This document shows, in pieces, positions 18,469-27,713 of a DNA stretch of 59,055 bases. Origin of the DNA: Planctomycetota bacterium (lineage in GTDB: Bacteria > Planctomycetota > UBA8742 > UBA2392); assembly GCA_020845475.1 (NCBI GenBank), contig JADLFN010000001.1:1-59055 (forward strand). Direction: 5' to 3'. Every line of letters begins with the position of its first letter. Positions within the stretch are counted from its first letter, which is position 1. A program made the position numbers and the translations under genes. The notes under the pieces are model-generated. The model had not been told where the DNA came from. It worked only from the letters and a program-made list of their open reading frames with translations, and ran no database searches.

Positions 18469-19712
18469 CCCAGACCGCTATTCAGTTTGACCGAACGTTC
18501 AAGCGATTCTCGCGGGGCAAGCGCGTTCGCACCCTCGCCGAGCTGGTGCTGGGCTGGCCGCGCCGTTTGCTGCAAAAACGTGATGCCGGCGGCCTGCTGG
18601 AACACGAATTCTGGGCGATCAACGATGTTTCGTTCGAGGTACGCAAAGGAGAAATGCTCGGCATCGTCGGCCCCAATGGCAGCGGCAAAAGCACAATTCT
18701 CAAGCTGCTCTATCGCATCCTGCGCCCCGAACGCGGGCACGTTCGCGTGCAGGGCCGCGTGGGCGGGCTGATTGAACTGGGTGCGGGCTTCCACCCCTAC
18801 CTCACCGGCCGGGAGAACGTGTTCATCAACGGCGCGATTCTCGGGTTGTCGCAGCGCGAACTCCGAGAGAAGTATGCCAGCATTGTCGATTTTGCCGGCG
18901 TGGGCGAGTTCATGGACTTGCAGGTCAAGAACTTCAGCTCCGGCATGTACGCGCGGCTCGCTTTTGCCGTAGCCGCGCACGCCCGCCCGGACGTGCTTCT
19001 GGTGGACGAAGTGCTGGCCGTGGGCGACAACGCGTTTCAAATGAAGTGCTACGACTGGCTGGCGAAGCAACGCCGGCAAGGGCTCACCGTCGTGCTGGTG
19101 AGCCACAACCTCTACCAGGTGGGCGCCTCGGACCAATGCCTCTACCTCAACGCGGGCGAAGTAGTTGCCTCGGGCAGCCCGCAGGAAGTGATTGCCCGCT
19201 ATCAGACGGAGCTCGCGGCCAGCCTCGTTTCGCGCGTCGTGACCGCCGAGGGCCAGCGCGGGATGCGCATTGAGCGTGTGCAACTTCTCGATGGTGCAGG
19301 CCACGAGATTTCGGCCCTCGGCCACGACGAGCCGCTCCGCGTGCGCCTGTTCTATGATTGCCCGCAGCCGCTGACCTCGCCTGTGTTTGAGTTCGCGTTG
19401 ATCCACGACGATGTGCGCTTTCCTCTACACGTTCCCAACCACCATCTATTCTGCGCGTTCAGTGCAAGTGCCTTTCAAGATGTCACACTCAGCGGCAAAG
19501 GCGTGGCCGAACTCAGCCTTGACGCAATGCGCCTGCCCACGGGCATCTACCGCGCCAAGGTAACGTTGTTTGAGCGCGACTACGCGTCGCCGCTGTTCGT
19601 GCTCGATGGCGCGGCGCGCATTGAAGTCAATCACGCGCCCTTCAGCGATGGCCGCGCCCTGATTGACTGTCGCCAGGCGTGGTCGCTGCCGGTGGAGGCC
19701 AAGGTTTCTTGA
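18465..19712 (+). CDS. wzt: Polysaccharide ABC exporter ATPase Wzt with C-terminal glycan-binding domain
   Basis: This 415-residue ATPase starts at GTG 18465, chosen for the 4-nt overlap with wzm and GGAG upstream. The nucleotide-binding domain (about residues 50-260) shows Walker A GPNGSGKST, the signature FSSGMYARLAF, Walker B VLLVDEVLAVGD and the H-loop VVLVSHNL. A C-terminal domain of about 150 residues (from about 265) has the beta-rich character of Wzt-C domains, which recognise the modified end of the exported glycan. That fits export of a chain with a capped non-reducing end. The frame is open upstream to 18144, but that part lies inside wzm and is not coding. Confidence 0.92.
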   Translation: MTQTAIQFDRTFKRFSRGKRVRTLAELVLGWPRRLLQKRDAGGLLEHEFWAINDVSFEVRKGEMLGIVGPNGSGKSTILKLLYRILRPERGHVRVQGRVGGLIELGAGFHPYLTGRENVFINGAILGLSQRELREKYASIVDFAGVGEFMDLQVKNFSSGMYARLAFAVAAHARPDVLLVDEVLAVGDNAFQMKCYDWLAKQRRQGLTVVLVSHNLYQVGASDQCLYLNAGEVVASGSPQEVIARYQTELAASLVSRVVTAEGQRGMRIERVQLLDGAGHEISALGHDEPLRVRLFYDCPQPLTSPVFEFALIHDDVRFPLHVPNHHLFCAFSASAFQDVTLSGKGVAELSLDAMRLPTGIYRAKVTLFERDYASPLFVLDGAARIEVNHAPFSDGRALIDCRQAWSLPVEAKVS

Positions 19713-21718
19713 AACTGCTCGTGATCACGCTGAACACAATCGCAGAAGCTCGCGCCATTGGCTTGGGCGCCGAACAAGTCAGCCGCTATTACAACCCCGG
19801 CACCGTCGCCAAAGAAGTGCGGCTGCTCAACGTTCACAGCGAAAATGAGTTTCACTGGCCGGGTTTTGGCCACTTGCTACTCAACGTTCCTGCTGACGCA
19901 GCAATGAGCGCATGGCTTGCCTCTGCCGCGCGCCTCGCCGGCATGGACACCGTGGCTTCCGGCGCCCTGCTAGAGGGGTTGCCGCCCGTGCCCCCAAGCT
20001 GGCTTCAGGCAATACGCGAGTTCGGCCCTGACCTTGTGCGCGGCTACGGCGCAGGCTGGTGCGGTTTGCTTGCGGCTGAGGTGGGACGCGCCCTGGGCGT
20101 GCCTTCGGTGGCCAGTTGCCATGATTTGCGCGGCATCGCGCCGGAGACCATGCAGCGCGCATCGTGCGTTGTAGCTGTGAGCGAGGCCGTGGCCGCGAAG
20201 TGCATCGCAGCCGGCGCGCGACCCAGCGAAGTGGTGACAATCTCCGATCGAGTTGATCGCGCGCTGTTTTCCCCTGACGGCCCCAAGCCCGCAATCGCAC
20301 CCGCGGGGGTGCCGAAATTGCTTTGCGTGGCGCGAGACAGCGCCGAAAAAAACCTCGACCGGCTACTGGAGGCGTGCAAGCGCTTATTCGAGCGCCATCC
20401 TGAGCTGGTGCTCATTCACGCGGGCAAGAGCGCGCGCGACTGGTCGCGCTGGCCCTTTGCGCGCCACGTTGATGCCATCGCCAACGCCGAACTTCCCATG
20501 TGGTACCGCTGGGCTGACTGGACATTACTGCCCAGCCTGTGCGAGGGATTCGGCATCGTCCTGGCCGAGTCGCTCTCGTGCGGCACGCCCTGCATCACGG
20601 CCAATTCCGCACCCATGAATACGCTGGTGCGCGAAGGCCACAACGGCCTGACCTGCGATGCTCTTTCTGTAGACGCCCTGGCCGCGACCCTTGAGCGTGC
20701 CATTGCCGAGCCCGGCCTGCGCGCGAAATTGTCAGCTAATGCACGTTCGGCAACTGAGTTCTTCGATATCGCGCGCGTTGAGCAGCGCGAAGCCGCGCTT
20801 TATCGCTGGTTGGTCGCAAGGGAACGTCCGAAGATCAGCGTAGTACTTCCGACCTACAAGCGCGCGCACTTGATCGAGAAGGCCATTGATGTGGTTCTGG
20901 CGCAGGGCTACCCGAATTTCGAGCTTATCGTCGTCAACGACGGTAGTCCCGACGCGACAAAGGATACGCTGGCGCGCGTGCAGCGAGAGCGCGCTGATTC
21001 GCGCCTGATCATCGTGAACGCGGAGCATGGCGGCCTGCCGCGCGCGTTGAACGCCGGCTTTGCCCGTGCGAGCGGCGAACTCTGGACGTGGACATCGGAC
21101 GACAACGCCCATCTTCCCGGCGCACTCTCGGCATTGGCGCGTGAACTGGCTCTCGACGCTCAGGCCGTGATGGTGTTTTCGGATTACCTATGGGTCGATG
21201 AAAAGGGCAACCGCGGCAAGCAAGTCGTGACAGGGCCGGTAGAGGAATTGGTTTCGCGCAACGTGATTGGCTTGTGCTTCCTTTACCGCCGCGAAGTCGC
21301 GGAAGAGGTCGGGCCATACAACCCTGAAGTCGAACTTGCCGAGGACTACGACTATTGGGTGCGCATCGCCCGTGTTGGCAAGTTAATCCATCTCAACCGG
21401 ACGCTCTACGAAGTGGGCGATTTCGCCGACAGCCTGACGCGCACCCGCGGCGACGAAGTGGGCGCCGTGGCGGCCAAAGTCATCGCCGCCCAGACCCACG
21501 ACCCGCGCTGGCGCGACGCGCTGCGCGAACACATGACCGTGCTGGCGGGCGAACTCAAGACGCGCGGCTTACCCTGGCGCAGCCTAAAGACGGCCGTGCA
21601 ACTGATCGCGCGCTTTCCGCTTTCCAAGGCCGGCTATTGGGCCTTCGCGCGCGCACTCACACCCATGGCGCTATTGCGATTCACTCGAAAGCTGCGCGGC
21701 TCAAGGAGCAGCGCTTGA
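19709..21718 (+). CDS. Two-domain glycosyltransferase, GT4 fused to GT2
   Basis: This protein has 669 residues. The TTG start at 19709 overlaps the wzt stop by 4 nt (TTGA) and yields a natural beginning, KLLVITLNTIAEARAIG. Residues about 1-370 form a GT-B fold GT4 enzyme with the donor-site motif LCEGFGIVLAESLSCGTP. Residues about 375-600 form a GT-A fold GT2 enzyme that begins KISVVLPTYKRAHLIEKAID. Its metal-binding acidic pattern reads TSDDNAH in place of the usual DxD, and the catalytic region is ELAEDYDYWVRIA. Two successive sugar transfers by one chain are likely. It lies in the exporter operon, overlapped by its neighbours on both sides. Confidence 0.85.
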   Translation: MKLLVITLNTIAEARAIGLGAEQVSRYYNPGTVAKEVRLLNVHSENEFHWPGFGHLLLNVPADAAMSAWLASAARLAGMDTVASGALLEGLPPVPPSWLQAIREFGPDLVRGYGAGWCGLLAAEVGRALGVPSVASCHDLRGIAPETMQRASCVVAVSEAVAAKCIAAGARPSEVVTISDRVDRALFSPDGPKPAIAPAGVPKLLCVARDSAEKNLDRLLEACKRLFERHPELVLIHAGKSARDWSRWPFARHVDAIANAELPMWYRWADWTLLPSLCEGFGIVLAESLSCGTPCITANSAPMNTLVREGHNGLTCDALSVDALAATLERAIAEPGLRAKLSANARSATEFFDIARVEQREAALYRWLVARERPKISVVLPTYKRAHLIEKAIDVVLAQGYPNFELIVVNDGSPDATKDTLARVQRERADSRLIIVNAEHGGLPRALNAGFARASGELWTWTSDDNAHLPGALSALARELALDAQAVMVFSDYLWVDEKGNRGKQVVTGPVEELVSRNVIGLCFLYRREVAEEVGPYNPEVELAEDYDYWVRIARVGKLIHLNRTLYEVGDFADSLTRTRGDEVGAVAAKVIAAQTHDPRWRDALREHMTVLAGELKTRGLPWRSLKTAVQLIARFPLSKAGYWAFARALTPMALLRFTRKLRGSRSSA

Positions 21719-22905
21719 TTGGCGCCAACCTGGCCCGCCGGGCGCTGGCGGCCGTGGGCCGTGCACGCGGCGGCGCCAACCGCGAGCCCGCGGTCTCGGA
21801 CCTCAATTTTTTCTTTGCAACGCCGTGCCTGGGCGGCGCAGAGCGTGTTCACGCCGACATCGTGCGCGCGGTGGGCTCGCCCAAGGCCACGGTGTTCTTC
21901 ACGGAGCGTCCGCGCTCAAGCGAACTGCTGCCGGAATACGAACGCCATGCGCGCGTCGAGGACATTAGTGGCGCAACGGCAAGCCGCGCCGGCTTTTATA
22001 TGCGCGTCGGCAGCATATCAGCGGCGCTCAATGCCCGCCGTGCGCCCGTGGTGTTTGGCGGCCATAGCGATTTCTTTTACCGGATGCTGCCGTTCCTCGA
22101 GCCGCACGTGCGCTGCTTTGACATCCTGCACAATGTGGGCTGGCGCTTCGAAAACCTGAGCCTGCCCAGCGTGGAAAGGCTGGAAGCACGGGCGCTGATC
22201 AACTTCAAGACGCTTGAGGATTTGCGCGCGCTTTACCGCAAACACGGCATCCGCGATGAGTTGCAGGCCCGCCTTCGCGTCATTGAGAACTGCTGCGAGG
22301 TGCCTGCGGCTTGTCCCGCGAGAAGCAACGGCCCATTGCGCGTGCTGTTTGTCGGCCGCGGCGACAAAGTGAAGCGGGCGCATCTTGCAGGCCGCATCGC
22401 CACGGCCTGTCGCGCGAAAATGCCCGGTGCCGAGTTCACGCTTGTGGGCGATCTTGACAACTGGATCGACGCCGGCGATCGCTCGAACTGCTTACTGCCC
22501 GGCCCGATCGCCGAACCGGTGAAGCTGCGCGAGATTTACGCGCGAAACGATCTGCTGCTGCTCACCAGCAGCACCGAGGGCTTCCCGCTTGTCGTGATGG
22601 AGGCCATGGCGCAAGGCTGCATTCCGCTGTGCACCAACGTGGGCGGGCTGCGCTTTCGCGTGGAGCATGGCGTCAACGGCATGCTTTTCGATCCCGTGGA
22701 TGAAACACGCGTCGTAAGCGAAATGAGCGACGCGGTTCTCGCGCTGGCGACGGATGTTGATCGACGCCGCGCACTTTCGGCCGCGGCCTTTGCCACGGCG
22801 GATCGATTTTTCCGTCGCGAACGCTTTGACGCCGCTTATCGCGCGTTACTACTGGGAACTCAGGCGACGCCGGCCACGGCAACGCCCGCCACGCTGCATG
22901 TCTGA
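21715..22905 (+). CDS. Glycosyltransferase, GT4 family
   Basis: This protein has 396 residues. TTG 21715 is chosen because it overlaps the previous stop as TTGA and AAGGAG lies about 10 nt upstream; the frame runs open further back, inside the previous gene. The N-terminal half carries the family's LGGAERVHADIVRA acceptor-side signature. The C-terminal half has the nucleotide-sugar site STEGFPLVVMEAMAQGCIP. It is a cytoplasmic or membrane-associated retaining glycosyltransferase that should add one residue of the exported glycan. Donor and linkage cannot be read from the sequence. The C-terminus ends in an Ala/Thr/Pro-rich tail. Confidence 0.85.
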   Translation: MIGANLARRALAAVGRARGGANREPAVSDLNFFFATPCLGGAERVHADIVRAVGSPKATVFFTERPRSSELLPEYERHARVEDISGATASRAGFYMRVGSISAALNARRAPVVFGGHSDFFYRMLPFLEPHVRCFDILHNVGWRFENLSLPSVERLEARALINFKTLEDLRALYRKHGIRDELQARLRVIENCCEVPAACPARSNGPLRVLFVGRGDKVKRAHLAGRIATACRAKMPGAEFTLVGDLDNWIDAGDRSNCLLPGPIAEPVKLREIYARNDLLLLTSSTEGFPLVVMEAMAQGCIPLCTNVGGLRFRVEHGVNGMLFDPVDETRVVSEMSDAVLALATDVDRRRALSAAAFATADRFFRRERFDAAYRALLLGTQATPATATPATLHV

Positions 22906-24160
22906 ACACGCGACGATTGAGAACTCATCGGCGGTCGCGGCGCTCAAGGGCCTGCGCGTGGCACTGGTCGTGCCGTCGTTCTCGGCGCACGGAGGTTCCG
23001 AGCGCCATCTCCAGATGCTTTTGCCCGCGTTGCGTGAGGCCGGGGCGATGGTGAAGGTTTTCAGCGCGTCGAGCGCAGACACCGGCGTCCCCGGCATTGA
23101 GACTCGTCAAGAGGCGCTGCGCGACTCCATGGGCCCCTGGTCGCGCCTTCGGCAGGCCGGCGCAGTCGCCGCGCTCGCTGATGAAATCGCCGCATGCGCA
23201 GACGTTGTGGAGTTTCAGCGCGTCGCGCCCACGGCGCTGTGCCGCGCACTTTCTCGACGTATGCCCACGATGCTGAGCGTTTACACGCCTGAGCACACCT
23301 GCCCGTCGCGCAGCCGCTATCTGCGGCGCTCATCGGTGGACTGCAACCATGCGCCCGGTATGTCCTGCTTGAACATCGACCGCAGCGAGCACTGCTTGAG
23401 TTATCAGGAGGGCCGCCGCTTCAGCTGGCGCGAGCGCGTGCGTTCACTTTTGCAGATGCGGCGCAACGCCGCCCAGACGCGATTGTTGTCAATGGTGACG
23501 TTCAACAGCAGCGCGGTGGCCGGCCTTTACACCCAATGGGTTGGCAAGCCACGGCAGGCCCGAGTGATCTGGCCACCGCTTGAAGTCGGTGCGGCAAGCG
23601 AGCCTGTGCGCGACCGCAAGCGGATCGTGTTTGCCGGACGGATTGAAGGGTTCAAGGGAGCCCTAGATCTGGTGCCGATCCTGCTGGAATTGACGGACTG
23701 CTATCTCGACGTTTGTGGAGATGGCTCATCGCTGGCGGCGTTGCAAGAGCAAGTGCGCAATTCCGGACTTGAGGCGCGCGTACGCTTCCATGGCTGGCGC
23801 GATCGCCAGAGTGTTTCCGGGATGTTCGCCTCTGCGGCGATTGCCCTTGTTCCTTCGCGCTGCTACGAGGCCTGGGGGATGGTCGGTCCCGAGGCCATCG
23901 CGCAAGGCTGCCCCGTCGTCGCCTATGACAGCGGCGGCATCGGTGAATGGTGCTTGCCACAATTCGGCACGCTGGTGCCCGTCGGCGACGTCAAAGGTCT
24001 CATTGCCGCCGCCCGCCTCTGGCTGGAGCGCATGGCGCACGGTCTTGACACGTCAAGCTGGCGCGAAGAAGCGTTGCGGCGCTGGGGCATGGCCCGCTTC
24101 CTGCGCGAGTACGCCCAATCGCTGCTCGCCGCCATGGCCGCCTACAAGGCCGCACGGTGA
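22898..24160 (+). CDS. Glycosyltransferase, GT4 family, with Cys-rich insert
   Basis: This protein has 420 residues from ATG 22898, overlapping the previous gene by 8 nt. The N-terminal part has VPSFSAHGGSERHLQMLLP. The C-terminal donor site reads PSRCYEAWGMVGPEAIAQG, with the Glu of the GT4 EX7E pattern replaced in a shifted context. A Cys-rich insert sits near residues 130-165 (four Cys in TCPSRS, VDCNHAPGMSC and EHCLSY), similar to inserts in some GT4 enzymes and possibly a metal or disulfide site. It belongs to the same operon and probably builds the same glycan. Its specificity is unknown. Confidence 0.82.
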   Translation: MSEHATIENSSAVAALKGLRVALVVPSFSAHGGSERHLQMLLPALREAGAMVKVFSASSADTGVPGIETRQEALRDSMGPWSRLRQAGAVAALADEIAACADVVEFQRVAPTALCRALSRRMPTMLSVYTPEHTCPSRSRYLRRSSVDCNHAPGMSCLNIDRSEHCLSYQEGRRFSWRERVRSLLQMRRNAAQTRLLSMVTFNSSAVAGLYTQWVGKPRQARVIWPPLEVGAASEPVRDRKRIVFAGRIEGFKGALDLVPILLELTDCYLDVCGDGSSLAALQEQVRNSGLEARVRFHGWRDRQSVSGMFASAAIALVPSRCYEAWGMVGPEAIAQGCPVVAYDSGGIGEWCLPQFGTLVPVGDVKGLIAAARLWLERMAHGLDTSSWREEALRRWGMARFLREYAQSLLAAMAAYKAAR

Positions 24161-25155
24161 ACAAATTGAACGTCGCCCATCTGCAGCGCCGCCCATTCCC
24201 CGGCTACTACAGCATTGAGGGCCAATTTGAGTTGATTCGCCGCCACATGCCGCACGATATCGCATGCACGCCTTGGGTCTGCCCCAACTTGAGCAAGGGT
24301 GTGCTGCCGCGCCTCTCCAACGCGCGTGCTGCGGCGCTTGTGCAGGCGGATGTCTATCACGTCACGGGTGATGTGCATTACCTGACGCGATTCTTGCCGC
24401 GCAAGCGCACGGTGCTCACCGTGCATGACTGCGTGTTCTTGCGCCAGACTTCGGGCCTGCGCCGCCTGTTCGTCCGCAAGCTGTTCTATGAGTGGGCCGT
24501 GCCGCGCGCAGCCGTGGTTACAGTGATCTCTGAGGCCACGCGCCGCGAGCTCGAAGAGTTGGTGCCGGCCGTGAAGGGAAAGCTGGTTCTGATTCCGTGC
24601 TGCGTGGGCGACGAGTTCACCTTCAGCCCGGCGCGGCTTTGGCCGGAGCGTCCTGCCGTGCTCATGGTGGGAACCAAGGAAAACAAGAACATCGTGCGCA
24701 TGGTGCAGGCGCTGACCGGACTTGATGTGACAGTGCATATCGTTGGTACGTTGAGCGACACGCAGACACGCGCATTGGTCGAGAGCAATTTGCCTTGGCG
24801 TAACTCACCTGAATTGAATCGCGCTGGAATGGTGAGCGCATACCGTGATTGCGACATGCTCGCTTTTGCCTCCACTTACGAGGGTTTTGGCCTGCCGATC
24901 GTCGAAGCCCAAGCGACAGGCCGGCCGGTGTTGACATCGGAGGCATGCTCCATGCCCGAGGCCAGCGGCGGCGCTGCCGTGCTGGTGAATCCGCTCGATA
25001 TCGCGTCCATTCGCTCCGGCGCTGAGAGAGTGTTGGGCGATGCAGCATTGCGCATCGAGCTGATTGAGCGCGGCAGAGTCAACGCTGCCCGCTTCGCGCC
25101 GACTTGTGTTGCTTCCAATTATGCCCATACCTACCGGGATCTTGCACGTGGGTGA
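24157..25155 (+). CDS. Glycosyltransferase, GT4 family
   Basis: This protein has 332 residues. It starts at GTG 24157, overlapping the previous stop by 4 nt (GTGA). Recognisable parts are YHVTGDVHYL and VLTVHDCVFL in the N-terminal domain and STYEGFGLPIVEAQATGRP in the donor domain, which carries the complete EX7E pattern. The product is shorter than most GT4 enzymes because the N-terminal domain is compact. From the middle of this gene onward the third codon positions look less GC-rich, and this continues through the two following membrane genes. It is part of the exporter operon, and its donor is unknown. Confidence 0.85.
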   Translation: MNKLNVAHLQRRPFPGYYSIEGQFELIRRHMPHDIACTPWVCPNLSKGVLPRLSNARAAALVQADVYHVTGDVHYLTRFLPRKRTVLTVHDCVFLRQTSGLRRLFVRKLFYEWAVPRAAVVTVISEATRRELEELVPAVKGKLVLIPCCVGDEFTFSPARLWPERPAVLMVGTKENKNIVRMVQALTGLDVTVHIVGTLSDTQTRALVESNLPWRNSPELNRAGMVSAYRDCDMLAFASTYEGFGLPIVEAQATGRPVLTSEACSMPEASGGAAVLVNPLDIASIRSGAERVLGDAALRIELIERGRVNAARFAPTCVASNYAHTYRDLARG

Positions 25156-26377
25156 AACTAGATCGGGCGAGGATGAGCTGCGCGCGAACAATTCGACATG
25201 GAAGCGGCTGGACTCGTTCACAGTTCTAGCCCTGGTCACGATTTCGTGCGTCGCACTTGTGTTCGGGATCGCGGACGGTGGACTGGGAATGTCGGAGGAT
25301 TCCTGGTCTTACTTGGAAGCGACTGAGAACATGGCTGCGGGAGAGGGCTACACTGTGGGCGGAACGGATAAGCGCCCCTTGCTCCGTTGGCCCCCCGGGT
25401 ATTCAGTTGCCCTATTGCCCGGGGTGTGGTGGCCGTTTGACGTCCACGCGTGGGGCGCGTACTTGAATTGCGCATTACTCGGTTCACTGGTCCTTGGCGT
25501 CTATACCGCACTTCGCCATGCCGCCTTGGACCGCGTGCGTTGCGTCTTGGGAACTTCGCTAGTTGTTTTCGGGCACACCTTGTTGGTGCAGTACGGCATG
25601 CTACTCAGTGAGGCGTTGTATCTTCCATTGGAATTGTTGGCGGTGATCGCATTGGCGCGCGCCAGAGTTAGCCGTGGATATGGATTTTTGTTGCTGAGCG
25701 CAGCGGCATGCGCGTGCGCCACTTTGACACGCTTCGCTGGCCAGAGCGCAATCTTGGGCGGGGCGCTCTTCTGTCTGATTCCATCATCGCTGGATTCACA
25801 GCGAAATTGGTACAGAACGTTCGCATTCCTGTTCGTTGCGCAAACCCCTGTGATTCTCTGGCTACTACGAAACTGGATTTTGACGAACTCGGTTTCGGAT
25901 CTTGGCACGAAACCAGTAGAGATTACCGCCGCTCCATTTCTTGATGTCTGGCGCGTAATGACGACATATTGGCTTCCAGAAGGTTTGGAGCGCAGAATTC
26001 GTCATGCCGGCGCGCTGCTTTGTCTGGGTGCGGCGATGCTTGCCTTGATCAGCGGTTGGAAGAGGTCGGAGCGGGAGTTTCGAGCACTCTTCTTGTCATG
26101 CATGTGCATCATGGGTTCTTATGTCCTTTTTGTCATTTGCGCTGTACATACCGCTAGGGCGGAACCTCACTTGGATCAGCGCATGTTCTTGCCCGTGATG
26201 ATTCCAATGGCAATGTGCCTTACATTGGCCAGCAATGCCGGTGGCTCAGGTATGAGGCGCGCCTTGATGTTTGTGTTAGTCGTGCTGGTTTCTATCGGCC
26301 TGGCTCGAACAGCCATAGCTTGTTCGCAGATGCGAACTGAAGGTCGATACAACGCCTGGCTCGTACATCGATACTAA
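25148..26377 (+). CDS. GT-C-like membrane protein, copy 1
   Basis: This protein has about 409 residues. GTG 25148 is taken as start (8-nt overlap with the previous gene); ATG 25121 in the same frame is an alternative. It has about ten hydrophobic segments. The first large loop has GMSEDSWSYLEATENMA followed by RWPPGYSVALLPG, which fits GT-C enzymes of the PMT/ArnT type and their acidic loop-1 site. A second gene downstream encodes a diverged relative with the same landmarks. The composition is visibly more AT-rich than that of the flanking genes, which suggests acquisition. It would use a polyprenyl-phosphate sugar, probably made by the DPM1-like enzyme downstream. Confidence 0.75.
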   Translation: MGETRSGEDELRANNSTWKRLDSFTVLALVTISCVALVFGIADGGLGMSEDSWSYLEATENMAAGEGYTVGGTDKRPLLRWPPGYSVALLPGVWWPFDVHAWGAYLNCALLGSLVLGVYTALRHAALDRVRCVLGTSLVVFGHTLLVQYGMLLSEALYLPLELLAVIALARARVSRGYGFLLLSAAACACATLTRFAGQSAILGGALFCLIPSSLDSQRNWYRTFAFLFVAQTPVILWLLRNWILTNSVSDLGTKPVEITAAPFLDVWRVMTTYWLPEGLERRIRHAGALLCLGAAMLALISGWKRSEREFRALFLSCMCIMGSYVLFVICAVHTARAEPHLDQRMFLPVMIPMAMCLTLASNAGGSGMRRALMFVLVVLVSIGLARTAIACSQMRTEGRYNAWLVHRY

Positions 26378-26454
26378 TGAAGCTCTCCATCGTCATGCCG
26401 GTTTACAACGAGGTCGCTTACATTGAGCGCGTCCACGTTGGTTTTGGGGATTAG
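26377..26454 (+). pseudogene. Truncated 5' copy of the DPM1-like glycosyltransferase gene
   Basis: The first 56 nt from ATG 26377 match the start of the intact gene at 27714 with one mismatch (CTC against CTT in the third codon). After codon 19 the frame diverges and ends at TAG after 25 codons. The ATG overlaps the TAA of copy 1 by one base. It is a leftover of a recombination event, not a working gene. Confidence 0.85.
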
Positions 26455-26469
26455 AGCGCGCCGGTTTCC

Positions 26470-27705
26470 ATGAATGTCAGCAAGCCCGCCCCTTTGGATT
26501 TGAGCACGGCAGTTGATCTGCCTGCTCGCTGGACGCGTCTTGATAAGTACCTCGCCTTCGGCATCGCGTTTGTTGCCGCCGCGATTCTGGCATTTGGCCT
26601 TGCCGTAGACGGAATTGGAATGTCGCCTGATTCCCACAGTTATATGGAGGCGGCACTCAACATCGCGTCAGGGAAGGGCGTATTGACTGGTGCGGGCGAT
26701 GCCGCGCGTCCGATGGTGCGTTGGCCACCGGGGTACCCGATACTATTGCTACCCGGAGCCGTCACGCCTGTAGGAGTAAACCTTTGGGCCGCAGTATTAA
26801 GCGTCATTCTATTGGGCGCACTGGAAGCCGGTGTCTTTCTCCTGCTTCGAAAACTGGGGGTGCGGACATCCGCCAGTCTTCTGGCTGCGGGCCTGTTGTT
26901 CACGGCCCACGGCCTGTTGCTCAACTTCGGAATGATGCTGAGCGAAGCGCCATTCCTGGTGCTGGAGCTGGCTCTCATTGCGGCCTTGACCCGCGATAAC
27001 GATTCCGCCCCATTTCGTTGGCTCGCACTTGCGGGCGTTTTTGCAGCCCTGGCTACGTTGACTCGTTTCGCGGGGCAGGGACTCATCGTGGGACTTTGCG
27101 GCTATGTGCTGCTGGCGGGAATGCACTCCCTTCGCTCGCGTGTGGGCCGCACCTTGTGCTTTTTCGCATTTGCGCAGGTTCCGGTGGGCCTATGGCTGCT
27201 TCGCAACTGGCTGCTGACGGGCGGGGTTTCAGATCTCGGTTACGCGTCGCGCCCGTTTGAACCCGAGCCCTTCAAGGTGATCTGGCGAGTGCTGATGACC
27301 TATTGGTTCCCCGAGGAATTGCCCCGCTTGCTTCGCCATGGCGCAAATCTGGTGCTTTTTGGGATCATGGCGTTCAGTATCTGGAGGCGCCGGTCCCAAC
27401 TTTCGCCCATGATGCGAAAAACTTGTGTTATGTGCCTCGCGGCCGCTTTCGGGTATTGCGTTTTTCTGCTCTACACGGTGTTCACTTCTGCTGCCCAGCC
27501 CTACACGGATTTTCGCATGTTGTTGCCGGTCGTTCTTCCTTTGGTAATCCTCATGGCGATAGCGGAACATGCCGTCAGCGGTCGCTGGCGCGCCGTTCTG
27601 CTGGGTTTGTGCGTGACGATATTGCTCATCGGTGTGGTGCGCATGTCCATGTCCGTGTTAAACATGCGCACTCACGGCGCGCACTTCGCATGGTATGAGC
27701 ACTGA
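26470..27705 (+). CDS. GT-C-like membrane protein, copy 2
   Basis: This protein has 411 residues from ATG 26470. It shares with copy 1 the loop motif [40 protein letters not shown], the VSDLG segment and an MRT-containing end, yet the two differ over most positions. They are therefore old paralogues or independent acquisitions. About ten membrane segments and the acidic first loop fit a GT-C sugar transferase that acts on the outer side of the membrane. The gene sits between two copies of the first 56 nt of the DPM1-like gene, so it looks inserted as a cassette. The ribosome site is weak, since the gene follows a 15-nt gap after the truncated copy. Confidence 0.75.
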   Translation: MNVSKPAPLDLSTAVDLPARWTRLDKYLAFGIAFVAAAILAFGLAVDGIGMSPDSHSYMEAALNIASGKGVLTGAGDAARPMVRWPPGYPILLLPGAVTPVGVNLWAAVLSVILLGALEAGVFLLLRKLGVRTSASLLAAGLLFTAHGLLLNFGMMLSEAPFLVLELALIAALTRDNDSAPFRWLALAGVFAALATLTRFAGQGLIVGLCGYVLLAGMHSLRSRVGRTLCFFAFAQVPVGLWLLRNWLLTGGVSDLGYASRPFEPEPFKVIWRVLMTYWFPEELPRLLRHGANLVLFGIMAFSIWRRRSQLSPMMRKTCVMCLAAAFGYCVFLLYTVFTSAAQPYTDFRMLLPVVLPLVILMAIAEHAVSGRWRAVLLGLCVTILLIGVVRMSMSVLNMRTHGAHFAWYEH

Positions 27706-27713
27706 GCACCCCA

